Positions 18,909 to 27,423 of a DNA stretch of 64,000 bases are shown piece after piece. Position 1 is the stretch's first letter; the number at the start of each line of letters is the position of its first letter. The stretch lies in assembly GCF_000805455.1 (NCBI RefSeq), contig NZ_JSUS01000001.1:310001-374000 (forward strand), read 5' to 3'. The notes under the pieces are model-generated. The model was not told the DNA's origin. It saw only the letters and a list, made by a program, of their open reading frames with translations, and did no database searches. The DNA is from Acinetobacter sp. A47 (GTDB taxonomy: Bacteria > Pseudomonadota > Gammaproteobacteria > Pseudomonadales > Moraxellaceae). A program made the translations under genes and the position numbers.

Positions 18909-19349
18909 TTAGCGGATATCTATCTGCAACTGTCTTACAGAAGGGATCTGGGTATAACGGTATACCCGATAACCCGCTTCTTTAAGCATCTGGTCGCGTT
19001 TCTTGTCTTCCAGTTCTTTACCAGCATGGCTTGGATCATCTAGTTCAATCACGGCCAGTACATTCATTTCCTGATCCAGAATAACAAAGTCGGTGACCTT
19101 GCGATTGAACTTACTACGGATCTTATAATGATCACTGGTAATTAATGCGCTAAAAGCCACCTGGGCAAGCACATGGTGCTGTGGAAAGGCTTGCTGTAAA
19201 CGGACAAACATGCGTGTTTCAAACGCTGTAATCACGGGGCGGGCAAAAAATTTCTGTTTGGGAAAGAAAGGGCGTAGGCAGCTATAAAGCAGCAACGCTG
19301 TGCTGATCAAGCCAATGCCAAGGAACAGGAGATGATTCGATTCAAACAT
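18909..19349 (-). CDS. Membrane-anchored DUF2726 protein
   Basis: 146 residues from the ATG at 19349 (an upstream TTG start is less likely). One N-terminal membrane helix (LLFLGIGLISTALLLYSC) is followed by a cytosolic DUF2726 domain. The core KVTDFVILDQEMNVLAVIEL then DDPSH resembles the restriction-endonuclease-like fold, with D, E-x-D and a later lysine (KKRDQML) in the expected order. DUF2726 has no settled function; nuclease-like activity is an inference from the motif pattern. It lies downstream of tRNA-Asn on the same strand but after that gene's terminator. Confidence 0.75.
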   Translation of the reverse strand: MFESNHLLFLGIGLISTALLLYSCLRPFFPKQKFFARPVITAFETRMFVRLQQAFPQHHVLAQVAFSALITSDHYKIRSKFNRKVTDFVILDQEMNVLAVIELDDPSHAGKELEDKKRDQMLKEAGYRVYRYTQIPSVRQLQIDIR

Positions 19350-19370
19350 ATATTTAACAAGGCGCAAATA

Positions 19371-19399
19371 AAAAACCCACTCGCTAAGAGTGGGTTTTT
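19371..19399 (-). terminator. Intrinsic terminator after the left tRNA-Asn
   Basis: Symmetric hairpin AAAAACCCACTC-GCTAA-GAGTGGGTTTTT just past the 3' end of the tRNA; it works leftward for the tRNA. Confidence 0.85.
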
Positions 19400-19406
19400 A
19401 GAATCT

Positions 19407-19482
19407 TGGCTCTCCCACCTGGGCTCGAACCAGGGACCTGCGGATTAACAGTCCGTCGCTCTACCGACTGAGCTATGGGAGA
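19407..19482 (-). tRNA. tRNA-Asn (anticodon GTT), copy 1
   Basis: Minus-strand sequence folds as a normal tRNA: acceptor TCTCCCA / TGGGAGA, anticodon loop CTGTTAA with GTT, T-loop GGTTCGAGCCC, discriminator G and encoded CCA. It is identical to the copy at 20057-20132; identity extends beyond the gene, from 19395 to 19487 (93 bp). Confidence 0.97.
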
Positions 19483-19567
19483 ATCTGGAACGAATTCTAG
19501 GGCTTAAATGCAGGTCCGTCAAGTAAAATGAGTATGAATAATAAACGCTTAATAAAAATATTGTGGA

Positions 19568-19876
19568 TTAGCGGGCAACCTGATTACATTGTGCCAGTTC
19601 AGGAGAGCGTGCGTCCCAACTTGCGCCTGCCGAGTTTTTATAATAACTGATCTTGCCAATCCGTAGCACCAGGCTTTGACAAGAGTCGACCGATAAAGCA
19701 TTGCCCCAAGGGCCAGACATACTGCACACTTTTCCATTGCATTTCCACACCACATTGGGCCCGTTCTCGATCGAGACGGTCACGGTGCCTTTGTAAGAAG
19801 AACCAGCATACCAGGTGGTCTGAGCTGCCATCGCCGGGCTACAAAACAATAGTGTGCACAACAGGATCTTTTTCAT
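19568..19876 (-). CDS. Small secreted cysteine-containing protein, function unknown
   Basis: 102 residues. The first 18 form a classical signal peptide (MKKILLCTLLFCSPAMAA), so the mature protein is about 84 residues and periplasmic or secreted. Four mature cysteines (WKCNGKVCSM, VDSCQSL, LAQCNQ) suggest two disulfides. Aromatic and Gly/Ser-rich composition suggests a small beta fold, perhaps binding. I do not recognise a named family. It lies between the two identical tRNA-Asn genes, on the same strand. Confidence 0.7.
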   Translation of the reverse strand: MKKILLCTLLFCSPAMAAQTTWYAGSSYKGTVTVSIENGPNVVWKCNGKVCSMSGPWGNALSVDSCQSLVLRIGKISYYKNSAGASWDARSPELAQCNQVAR

Positions 19877-20018
19877 TATTTGCTTTCCCTAATATAATAA
19901 TGAAGTTTTATTTTAGATTATAAAAAAGAGAAGCGGTTTAAATTTGTACAATATTCAACATGAAATGCACAAAGTCTCAGTCATTCAAATGCAGCATATT
20001 TTTAATGGGTGTAAAAAT

Positions 20019-20050
20019 AAAAAGCCCAGATCAATGATCTGGGCTTTTTA
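20019..20050 (-). terminator. Intrinsic terminator after the right tRNA-Asn
   Basis: Perfect hairpin AAAAAGCCCAGATC-AAT-GATCTGGGCTTTTT adjoining the tRNA 3' end. Its stem sequence differs from the terminator of the other copy. Confidence 0.9.
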
Positions 20051-20056
20051 GAATCT

Positions 20057-20132
20057 TGGCTCTCCCACCTGGGCTCGAACCAGGGACCTGCGGATTAACA
20101 GTCCGTCGCTCTACCGACTGAGCTATGGGAGA
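20057..20132 (-). tRNA. tRNA-Asn (anticodon GTT), copy 2
   Basis: Identical in sequence to the first copy, including discriminator G and encoded CCA. The repeated unit is 20045-20137 here and 19395-19487 for copy 1, in direct orientation with a 557-base interval. Confidence 0.97.
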
Positions 20133-20368
20133 ATCTGAGTGCCATTATAGGCAGCTTTTAAAATCGGTCAAGCTAAAAATGTCATGTTTCCTTCATTTTT
20201 GTGTCGTATGCTTTTTATTTGCACAATTACGCTAAAGTTGGAAAAATAACTTGAACTTTAATCAGGCTATTGCTAGATTCAAACGAGAAAGAACGTTTAG
20301 ATATTCATCTAAACAGTGTGGATTTAACCCTACTTGCCAGCACTAAAATGGCTAAACCGGAGGACAAA

Positions 20369-20800
20369 ATGACAAGTCTCAGTATTCCAACTATTTTTTC
20401 AAATTTTTCTTTTTATCAACAACATTATCTCGATATTATCCAAGATCCGGCACAGTACTATACGCCAGTCGAACATGCATTCTTAAATACCTTTCCTTTT
20501 AAGCAACAAGCCTTGTATCTGGGGGATTTACTGCAATTATGGTTTGGTAATAAATGGAAAATTCAAAGCATTAACAATTTATTGCCACAAAAAAATATAG
20601 CCACGCTCGATCAAGATTCCCCATTGTATTTATTTCAACTGGGTGGTGAACTCTTTCTAGGGGCAAATACGGCACTGGCCTGGTCGGTTGCAGAACAGAA
20701 GGTCATCAGCGTACAGGTAAAAAGTATCTGGCAATATGCAGTGTTCAGTCATTTGTGCATTCGGCCAAAGCTATTCAAGCCAAATAGAGCGATTGCATAG
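20369..20800 (+). CDS. Hypothetical protein, no family recognised
   Basis: 143 residues from ATG 20369, chosen for the strong GGAGGA four bases upstream; the same frame is open back to 20270 and also has an ATG at 20348. The protein is soluble, rich in aromatic and Leu/Gln residues, with no signal peptide or membrane helix. The stretch LFQLGGELFLGANTALAWSV is its most hydrophobic part. A stem GGGCTAT / ATAGCCC right after the stop (20799-20819) may act as a weak terminator. Function unknown. Confidence 0.6.
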   Translation: MTSLSIPTIFSNFSFYQQHYLDIIQDPAQYYTPVEHAFLNTFPFKQQALYLGDLLQLWFGNKWKIQSINNLLPQKNIATLDQDSPLYLFQLGGELFLGANTALAWSVAEQKVISVQVKSIWQYAVFSHLCIRPKLFKPNRAIA

Positions 20801-20837
20801 GGCTATGATGAAATAGCCCATTGGTTTTGATTTTAAT

Positions 20838-21275
20838 CTATGGACGAATGATCATGCAGGTTGCAGTCGCATGTGCATAGAGCTTGCCTTCTGCATCAAT
20901 AATTTTGCCTTCGGAAATCCCTAGATTTTTACTGAGATTAATTATATTTCCAGTGGCAATCAGCTTCTGATTTCTTGGCACAGGCCGGCACATTTTAATG
21001 TTGAGATCAATGGTGCCGTAGCCTACGCCAGCTTCCAAAAGGGTATGTACAGCACAACCGGTCACTGAGTCCAGTACTGTTGCAGCAAAACCGCCATGCA
21101 CACCACCGAGAGGGTTCAGGTGTCGTTCATCGGCCTGTACTTCAAATTTGATATAACCTTCCGCAACTTCAATGGGTTGCATGGGAATAGTTTGGCTAAT
21201 ACTGGCGGGTGGAATTTTCCCTTCACACATGGCGGTTAAAAATTCAAGTCCATTCATTTCTTTTGGATGTTTCAT
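20838..21275 (-). CDS. PaaI-type hotdog-fold acyl-CoA thioesterase
   Basis: 145 residues, the usual size for a single hotdog domain. The segment NPLGGVHGGFAATVLDSVTG carries the HGG motif and the Asp on the central helix that activate water in PaaI/YigI-type thioesterases. These hydrolyse small-chain or aromatic acyl-CoA; the substrate cannot be deduced. It is cytosolic and monocistronic. A consensus-like promoter lies just upstream on the same strand. Confidence 0.88.
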   Translation of the reverse strand: MKHPKEMNGLEFLTAMCEGKIPPASISQTIPMQPIEVAEGYIKFEVQADERHLNPLGGVHGGFAATVLDSVTGCAVHTLLEAGVGYGTIDLNIKMCRPVPRNQKLIATGNIINLSKNLGISEGKIIDAEGKLYAHATATCMIIRP

Positions 21276-21316
21276 CTTATATTTCCTTTTATAGTTCTAA
21301 AATAGAACCTGTCGAT

Positions 21317-21345
21317 ACCATAGCCTTGACAGATCGGGCTGTCAA
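21317..21345 (-). promoter_or_regulatory. Sigma-70-like promoter for the PaaI-type thioesterase
   Basis: On the minus strand: -35 TTGACA (21340-21345), 17-base spacer, -10 TATGGT (21317-21322), about 40 bases before the start codon. The -35 is also the arm of an inverted repeat TTGACA-N8-TGTCAA (21326-21345), which could bind a dimeric repressor. Confidence 0.55.
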
Positions 21346-21460
21346 TATTGCGCATCTATTCGTTGAGTATGTTGTAAATTCCAAGTTACTCGCGAAATGC
21401 TTTGTTTTATAATGGTTATAAATGTCTTTATAACAATTTTGAATAAAAGGTAAATTTATA

Positions 21461-21880
21461 ATGAACGGACAATGTGTATGTGGCGAAACCACTTTTGAAG
21501 TTGAATTAAGTAATCATGATGTGCATGCCTGCCATTGCTCCATTTGTCGTAGACAGACCAGTGGCGTGATTATGACGCTTGATGTCGAACAGGGCAGTCT
21601 AAAATTTTTAAAACAAGACTATCTCTCTATCTATAACTCATCGGCATGGGGAGAGCGTGGTTTTTGTAATGCGTGTGGAACAAATTTGTTTTGGCGCACT
21701 AAAGATCAAAATTATTGCAATATCAATGCATTTTCTCTGAATGAACCACCACAAAATCTTAATTTGGATCTGGAAATTTATATTGATTGCAAACCGGATT
21801 TTTATACGTTTCAGAATTCAACCAAGAAGATGACAGAGGCAGAGGTCATTGCACGCTTTAATGAAGAGCCCCAAAAATAG
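21461..21880 (+). CDS. GFA/CENP-V family zinc protein
   Basis: 139 residues. Cysteines follow the glutathione-dependent formaldehyde-activating (GFA) pattern: C5 and C7 (GQCVCGE), C24/C26/C29 (HACHCSICRR) and CNACG later. The CHCSxCRR motif binds zinc in this family. Members are often annotated as S-(hydroxymethyl)glutathione synthase, but most have unproven function, so I leave it unnamed. Single gene with AAGGT-type ribosome site; its terminator is shared with aspC on the other strand. Confidence 0.88.
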   Translation: MNGQCVCGETTFEVELSNHDVHACHCSICRRQTSGVIMTLDVEQGSLKFLKQDYLSIYNSSAWGERGFCNACGTNLFWRTKDQNYCNINAFSLNEPPQNLNLDLEIYIDCKPDFYTFQNSTKKMTEAEVIARFNEEPQK

Positions 21881-21913
21881 CTTGGGCGGAATATCTGGAT
21901 AAAAGAATCACAT

Positions 21914-21946
21914 AAAAAAAAGCTTCCATCTGGAAGCTTTTTTTTA
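21914..21946. terminator. Bidirectional intrinsic terminator
   Basis: AAAAAAAAGCTTCCA-TC-TGGAAGCTTTTTTTT, symmetrical, between the convergent GFA and aminotransferase genes. Confidence 0.92.
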
Positions 21947-21955
21947 TAGCAGAAC

Positions 21956-23191
21956 TTATTTTGCAGCTTTTTCCGCTTCGATTGATGCAATGGCAGCGTC
22001 TACGCCGTCAATTGAATCAGCTGCTTTTTTGATACGGGCTAAAGCATCCACCAGCACTTCATCCGCAGTTGCATAAGAGATACGCATAAAACCGCCTAAA
22101 CCGAATGCATCGCCAGGAACTACGGCAACACCGGTTTCTTCAAGTAACCATTCAGAGAATTCTGTACAAGATTTTAAACCTTTGGCACGAATCAATGGAC
22201 GGATGTTGGCGTAGGCATAGAAAGCACCATCAGCAGGTAAGCAAGAAATACCTTTGATGTCATTTAGGCCATTTACGACTAAGTCATGACGGCGTTTGAA
22301 TGCTTCGATCATCGGCTGTAAGACATCTTGTGGGCCATTCAATGCCGCTTCAGCCGCAACTTGTGAAATCGAAGTCGGGTTTGAAGTAGATTGAGACTGG
22401 ATTTTTTTCATTGCGCCAATGATTTTTGCAGGGCCTGCTGCATAACCAATACGCCAGCCTGTCATTGCATAGGCTTTAGACACACCGTTTAAAACGATGG
22501 TGCGGTCATACAGGTCTGGGGCAACCGTTGCGATGTTGTAGAACTCATCTTCCCAGCGGATTGGTTCGTACATGTCATCAGATGCAACAAAAACTTGCGG
22601 GTGACGACGTAATACTTCAGCCAAAGCTTCGAGTTCAGCTTTGGTGTAGATCATGCCTGTCGGGTTCGATGGGCTGTTTAAGACCACTAAACGTGTATTT
22701 GGAGTAATTGCCGCTTCCAGTTGTTGTGGGGTGATTTTGAAACGTTGTTCTTCACCACATTTCACGATCACTGGTGTGCCTTCAGCAATGATCACCATAT
22801 CTGGATAGCTAACCCAGAACGGTGCAGGAATAATCACTTCATCGCCTTTGTTTAACAAGGCAAGTGCCAGATTAAAGAAGCTCTGTTTACCACCACAAGA
22901 CACCAGAATCTGGTTAGCTTGATAATCAAGGTTATTATCGCGTTTAAGTTTGGCAATAATTGCTTTTTTTAAGCCTGGCGTACCATCTACTGCTGTGTAT
23001 TTGGTAAAGCCGTTATTAATGGCTTCAATAGCAGCGTCTTTGATGTGTTGAGGGGTGTCGAAGTCTGGTTCGCCTGCACCTAAACCAATCACGTTTTTAC
23101 CTGCAGCTTTAAGCTCAGCAGCCTTGTTGGTTACTGCAAGTGTAGGGGACGGTTTGATAGCATTGACACGATCAGAGAGACGTACGTCCAC
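21956..23191 (-). CDS. aspC: Aspartate aminotransferase (class I, PLP-dependent)
   Basis: Transfers the amino group between aspartate and 2-oxoglutarate; cytosolic PLP enzyme. 411 residues with the Bacillus/Thermus-type (subgroup 1-gamma) pattern: GAGEPDFDTP near residue 38, the NSPSNPTG loop at 172-179, and the PLP lysine K239 in NGVSKAYAMTGWRIGY, with the substrate-binding Arg near the C-terminus (FMRISYA). Some enzymes of this subgroup also act on prephenate, so the precise acceptor is uncertain. C-terminal Ala/Glu/Lys tail is unusual but harmless. Monocistronic. Confidence 0.93.
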   Translation of the reverse strand: MDVRLSDRVNAIKPSPTLAVTNKAAELKAAGKNVIGLGAGEPDFDTPQHIKDAAIEAINNGFTKYTAVDGTPGLKKAIIAKLKRDNNLDYQANQILVSCGGKQSFFNLALALLNKGDEVIIPAPFWVSYPDMVIIAEGTPVIVKCGEEQRFKITPQQLEAAITPNTRLVVLNSPSNPTGMIYTKAELEALAEVLRRHPQVFVASDDMYEPIRWEDEFYNIATVAPDLYDRTIVLNGVSKAYAMTGWRIGYAAGPAKIIGAMKKIQSQSTSNPTSISQVAAEAALNGPQDVLQPMIEAFKRRHDLVVNGLNDIKGISCLPADGAFYAYANIRPLIRAKGLKSCTEFSEWLLEETGVAVVPGDAFGLGGFMRISYATADEVLVDALARIKKAADSIDGVDAAIASIEAEKAAK

Positions 23192-23342
23192 GGCATTATT
23201 CCTTCTTATGGGATTAAAAAATAAAAAGCAGTTTATCTTAGCCTAATTAGGCCTTATTGTGGTCGAAACTTGACTTAAACGAATAAAAAAGTTACGAAAA
23301 AGCAGGACACATCAATATTCTATTTTTTTACATATTTTATTT

Positions 23343-23371
23343 TTATCAAAACAGGCAAAATCCATTACAAT
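23343..23371 (+). promoter_or_regulatory. Sigma-70-like promoter for a 59-residue protein
   Basis: TTATCA, 17-base spacer, TACAAT; predicted start of transcription about 28 bases before the ATG at 23406. A nearly identical -10 context (TCCATTACAATA) occurs upstream of gap at 28551-28562. Confidence 0.55.
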
Positions 23372-23405
23372 AGCGGCTAGAAATCTGGATTTCGAGAGAA
23401 TTTCA

Positions 23406-23585
23406 ATGAGTACTCAACAGCCCAAGGCGAAAAAAGCTTTGGTGAAACTGCCATTTCCGATGCCTTCCGCTCAGGAGACCTCCGAGGATGCTGCGCACAA
23501 TCAGGTTCGTCCAAAACCTGAACAGTATGCAGACCGCACCTGGATGCCACCTCGCGGTACACGCCGCTCAATGGGCAAGCGTTAA
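23406..23585 (+). CDS. Small basic protein (59 aa), function unknown
   Basis: Begins MSTQQPKAKKALVKLPFPMP and ends GTRRSMGKR. It has many Lys, Arg and Pro residues and a conserved-looking aromatic motif (YADRTWMPPRGTRR), with no signal peptide. Own promoter (23343-23371) and terminator (23587-23617) show it is a real transcription unit. Basic, proline-rich and disordered-looking, it could bind nucleic acid or a ribosomal surface, but this is speculation. I do not recognise a named family. Confidence 0.75.
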   Translation: MSTQQPKAKKALVKLPFPMPSAQETSEDAAHNQVRPKPEQYADRTWMPPRGTRRSMGKR

Positions 23586-23586
23586 T

Positions 23587-23617
23587 AAAAAAGCCAATCT
23601 GACGGATTGGCTTTTTT
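23587..23617. terminator. Bidirectional intrinsic terminator
   Basis: AAAAAAGCCAATC-TGAC-GGATTGGCTTTTTT, between the 59-aa gene and the convergent gene that ends at 23622. Confidence 0.9.
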
Positions 23618-23621
23618 ACAT

Positions 23622-24416
23622 TTAATGGCGGTTTAATGGATGCTGGATTTCCTGTTCACCGCGCCACAGTTTGATGAAATCATATTCATCAATATCGTAA
23701 AGTTCCATTAAGGCAATAATGACGCTGACAAAAATCATCGCCCCTTCAGTATTGTCATGAAAATTAAAAATCTTGCCGTTGAGCTTGCCAAGAATATCGT
23801 TGATTTCATGTTCACGGCCACGCCCATAGCGGTCTCGTGGGTAAAGTTCTTCATTTAAAACCACCAGTGCAATGGCTTTTTCAGCTGCCGTTAAAGTGGT
23901 TTTATCCAGTGCCTCTTCAAAAGATTCATAACCATGATTGAAATAGAAAATCACCTCATCCTTGATAAAGGCATGTACGGTTGCGGCAGTGAGATCGGGA
24001 AATTGTGAAACCGCATCTTCTTCGATATAAGGCCGGAATGATTCGGGAAAAATCACATTATGATGGATGCCTTTAAATAACGGGGCAATTTCCGAGACTT
24101 TATAGCCTGCAATACCACAGCCCAAGGCGGTCAGAAAGTATTTCATCTTTGCATGATTTTTTGCATAGACCTTAAAATCATCAACATAATGCCCGATTTG
24201 GGCGAGGGGCATCTGTTGTAAGTGTTCATTTAAGGTTGGAATGGCAAAACTCTGCCCGGCCCAGCCACGACCAACACCGTTGACGGCTGCAAAATGTTGT
24301 GCTGCGACACGTGCTGCGCCGCTGTCATGTATACCCGCCAGATTACTGCCAAAAACAAAAACCGTATCTTCAGGGAGCTCTGTGACTATCGTTTCATCGT
24401 GATATTGGTAAGACAT
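23622..24416 (-). CDS. Macro-domain-like protein with a helical C-terminal extension
   Basis: 264 residues from ATG 24416 (MSYQYHDETIV); a TTG 63 bases upstream is less likely. The N-terminal half has VFVFGSNLAGIHDSGAARVA, then GRGWAGQSFAIPT, and later LTALGCGIAGYKVSEIAPLF. This pattern (FGSNLAG ... GQSYAIPT ... GCGxAGY) is shared with phage and bacterial proteins of unknown role and looks like a macro-type nucleotide-binding fold, possibly acting on ADP-ribose or nucleosides. The C-terminal part (about 175-264) is acidic and helical, unrecognised. Divergent from uvrB with a 177-base gap. Confidence 0.6.
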   Translation of the reverse strand: MSYQYHDETIVTELPEDTVFVFGSNLAGIHDSGAARVAAQHFAAVNGVGRGWAGQSFAIPTLNEHLQQMPLAQIGHYVDDFKVYAKNHAKMKYFLTALGCGIAGYKVSEIAPLFKGIHHNVIFPESFRPYIEEDAVSQFPDLTAATVHAFIKDEVIFYFNHGYESFEEALDKTTLTAAEKAIALVVLNEELYPRDRYGRGREHEINDILGKLNGKIFNFHDNTEGAMIFVSVIIALMELYDIDEYDFIKLWRGEQEIQHPLNRH

Positions 24417-24593
24417 ATTTTTACCATTCAAATCGGGTATGACTTCATGTTGCAGTTGATTCGGCGGATGGTCAAGCAAAATCTACCAAATTGCACCGCA
24501 CAAAAGATTTCATAAAATCATCGTTGCAACACTTTAAATCAGTCATGCTTTGCCCCATAAATAGAGATTAAGTTTTAGTGTAGGAATGAGCCT

Positions 24594-26618
24594 GTGAGCG
24601 AAAACCAGCCTTTTGAGTTAGTCACCAACTATCAGCCTGCCGGCGATCAGCCTCAGGCCATTGAGAAACTGGTCAGAGGTATTGAACAGGGTTTTCGTAA
24701 TCAGTTACTGCTCGGGGTAACCGGTTCGGGTAAAACCTATACCATGGCCAATGTCATTGCCCAAACCCAGCGTCCGACCATTGTGATGGCGCATAACAAA
24801 ACCCTTGCAGCCCAGCTCTACGGCGAGTTCAAGGCATTCTTTCCCAATAATGCGGTGGAATATTTCGTCAGTTACTATGACTATTACCAGCCAGAAGCCT
24901 ATGTACCATCTTCCGATACCTTTATCGAAAAGGATTCGGCGATCAATGATCACATTGACCAGATGCGCCTGTCTGCAACACGTGCCTTATTAGAGCGTCG
25001 AGATGCCATTATTGTGGCTTCGGTTTCTGCCATTTATGGTTTGGGTGATCCCAATGCTTATATGCAAATGCTGTTGCATATCGTACAGGGTGACCGGGTG
25101 AGCCGGGATGACATTATCCGTCGTCTGGTAGAGATGCAATACACCCGGAATGAGCTGGAATTCTTGCGTGGTACTTATCGTATCCGTGGTGAAATCATTG
25201 ATATTTTCCCTGCCGAATCGGATAAGGATGCAATCCGGGTTGAATTATTTGATGATGAGGTCGATTCGATCCGCTGGTTTGATCCATTGACCGGAAAAAT
25301 GGTCCGCAAAGTCCCTCGTGTGACCATTTATCCAAAAAGTCACTACGTAACGCCGAAAGATCATTTAACCCGTGCCATTGATACGATTAAGGATGAACTG
25401 AAAGACCAGCTAAAATTTTTCAAGGATCATGACAAGTTGCTGGAAGCACAACGCATAGAGCAGCGTACCCGTTATGATCTGGAAATGATGCAGCAGCTCG
25501 GTTATACCAACGGGATTGAGAACTATTCCCGCCATCTTTCAGGCCGTGCGGCAGGTGAGGCACCGCCGACACTATTTGATTATGTGCCTGAAGATGCCTT
25601 GCTGATTATTGATGAATCGCATGTGACCGTGCCACAGATTGGGGCGATGTATAAAGGTGACCGTTCGCGCAAGGAAAACCTGGTGAATTATGGCTTCCGC
25701 TTACCGAGTGCCTTGGATAACCGTCCGATGAAATTTGAGGAGTGGGAGCGGATTGTTCCAGCCACGGTGTTTGTCAGTGCAACACCAGCACAGTACGAGC
25801 TTGAAAAGTCTGAACAGATTGTGGAGCAGGTGGTTCGCCCGACCGGCCTGATTGATCCGGAAATTGAGGTACGTCCTGTATTAACACAGGTGGATGATGT
25901 CTTGTCCGAGATCAATATTCGTAAACAGCTGAATGAACGGGTGCTGGTGACTACCTTGACCAAACGTATGGCGGAGGATTTAACATCATACCTGAAAGAG
26001 TATGGTATCAAGGTCGCCTATCTGCATTCCGATATTGATACGGTTGAACGGGTCAAGATTATCCATGAGTTGCGTACCGGTGTGCATGATGTACTGGTCG
26101 GGATTAACCTGTTACGTGAAGGTCTGGATATGCCTGAGGTGTCTCTGGTAGCGATTCTGGATGCCGATAAGGAAGGTTTCCTGCGTTCAGAGCGATCCCT
26201 GATCCAGACCATTGGCCGTGCAGCACGTAATGTAAAAGGTAAAGCGATTTTATATGCAGACCGGATGACCGATTCCATGCGTAAGGCAATCGATGAAACC
26301 GAGCGCCGCCGTAATAAACAGATCGAGTTTAATGAGGCGCATGGCATTACCCCACGGAGTGCAGTCCGTCAGGCTATCAAGGAAATCGATACCGGTGAGG
26401 TGCTGACGGATGAGGAAATTGATGACAATGTCATTACACAGTCGGCGGGCATTAGTGCTGATGAGCAACATCTTTTATCTGACCCGAAACTGTTTGCCAA
26501 GCATATCAGCAAGCTTGAGAAAGAGATGTTGAAAGCTTCCAAAGAGTTACAGTTTGAACAGGCGGCACGGCTACGTGACGAAATTGTGCGTCTGAAAGCA
26601 CACATGTTGCAATCATAA
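24594..26618 (+). CDS. uvrB: Excinuclease ABC subunit B
   Basis: Damage-verifying helicase of nucleotide excision repair; it receives DNA from UvrA and positions UvrC. 674 residues, the usual length. Start is GTG at 24594; the ATG at 24587 is out of frame. Walker A GVTGSGKT is at residues 41-48, the damage-probing beta-hairpin at [12 protein letters not shown], the DEAD-type box in LLIIDESHV, motif VI in QTIGRAARN, and the C-terminal UVR domain ([15 protein letters not shown]) that binds UvrC. No obvious LexA-type box was seen upstream, in keeping with Acinetobacter lacking a classical LexA regulon. Confidence 0.98.
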   Translation: MSENQPFELVTNYQPAGDQPQAIEKLVRGIEQGFRNQLLLGVTGSGKTYTMANVIAQTQRPTIVMAHNKTLAAQLYGEFKAFFPNNAVEYFVSYYDYYQPEAYVPSSDTFIEKDSAINDHIDQMRLSATRALLERRDAIIVASVSAIYGLGDPNAYMQMLLHIVQGDRVSRDDIIRRLVEMQYTRNELEFLRGTYRIRGEIIDIFPAESDKDAIRVELFDDEVDSIRWFDPLTGKMVRKVPRVTIYPKSHYVTPKDHLTRAIDTIKDELKDQLKFFKDHDKLLEAQRIEQRTRYDLEMMQQLGYTNGIENYSRHLSGRAAGEAPPTLFDYVPEDALLIIDESHVTVPQIGAMYKGDRSRKENLVNYGFRLPSALDNRPMKFEEWERIVPATVFVSATPAQYELEKSEQIVEQVVRPTGLIDPEIEVRPVLTQVDDVLSEINIRKQLNERVLVTTLTKRMAEDLTSYLKEYGIKVAYLHSDIDTVERVKIIHELRTGVHDVLVGINLLREGLDMPEVSLVAILDADKEGFLRSERSLIQTIGRAARNVKGKAILYADRMTDSMRKAIDETERRRNKQIEFNEAHGITPRSAVRQAIKEIDTGEVLTDEEIDDNVITQSAGISADEQHLLSDPKLFAKHISKLEKEMLKASKELQFEQAARLRDEIVRLKAHMLQS

Positions 26619-26737
26619 GCCAACAGAGAAGTCCTCAAAAGCGATACATATCGCAACAGTTTTTGTTTATTAAATAGGCTATTTTGATTAGCTAAGTATA
26701 TGACTATTGATAACAAATTCAGTTATGAGGATTTCTC

Positions 26738-27322
26738 ATGCCATTGATTAAAAATTTCCCGAAAGCAAGTTGGCGTTTGGCAAAGATTGCCGTGGGTGGG
26801 GTGGTTTTAACCGGGTTGGCTGTTGGCACCATTGCTTATGCTCAGGCCAAGCCTTTGCCAACGGTTGAAAAGGTAGAGCTCGATAAATATCTGGGAGTCT
26901 GGTATGAGGTTGCCCGAAAGCCGATGTTCTTTGAGCGTAAGTGTGTTTATAACATTACCGCGACTTATACCTTAAATGAAAATGGCAATATTGTGGTTGA
27001 TAACAAATGCTATGACGATGAGGGAAATCTGCAGCAAAGCATTGGTGAAGCCTTTGTCGCCAATGCACCGTTTAATACCAAGTTACGCGTCAGTTTCTTG
27101 CCTGAAGTCGTGCGCTGGGTGCCTATGGCGCGAGGTGATTACTGGATTCTGAAACTGGATAGCGACTATCAGACTGTTCTGGTCGGAGAGCCGGGTCGCA
27201 AATATTTATGGGTCTTGTCCCGTACCCCGCATCCGCATAAAGAAACCATTCATGAATATTTAAATTATGCCAAATCACTGGGCTATAACATTAGTGACAT
27301 GATTTACCCTGAACACCGTTAA
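26738..27322 (+). CDS. Bacterial lipocalin (Blc-like)
   Basis: Small beta-barrel that binds lipids or other hydrophobic ligands at the envelope. 194 residues; the lipocalin signature is GVWYEVARKP, with the family's second block DYWILKLD and third block LWVLSRTP. The N-terminal 30 residues have a hydrophobic segment (KIAVGGVVLTGLAVGTIAYA) that serves as signal peptide or membrane anchor. There is no lipobox Cys as in E. coli Blc, so it may be uncleaved or periplasmic. RBS GAGGA lies seven bases upstream. Confidence 0.9.
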   Translation: MPLIKNFPKASWRLAKIAVGGVVLTGLAVGTIAYAQAKPLPTVEKVELDKYLGVWYEVARKPMFFERKCVYNITATYTLNENGNIVVDNKCYDDEGNLQQSIGEAFVANAPFNTKLRVSFLPEVVRWVPMARGDYWILKLDSDYQTVLVGEPGRKYLWVLSRTPHPHKETIHEYLNYAKSLGYNISDMIYPEHR

Positions 27323-27340
27323 AATAAGATATACTTGTAT

Positions 27341-27370
27341 AAAAACCATGCATGCATGGTTTTTTTTATT
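27341..27370 (+). terminator. Intrinsic terminator after the lipocalin gene
   Basis: AAAAACCATGC-ATGCATGGTTTTTTTT; self-complementary stem with an eight-T run. Confidence 0.9.
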
Positions 27371-27423
27371 TTTATATAGTGGATAAATCACATATTTTTT
27401 AATTTTTAAAAACAGAGGTTCAG

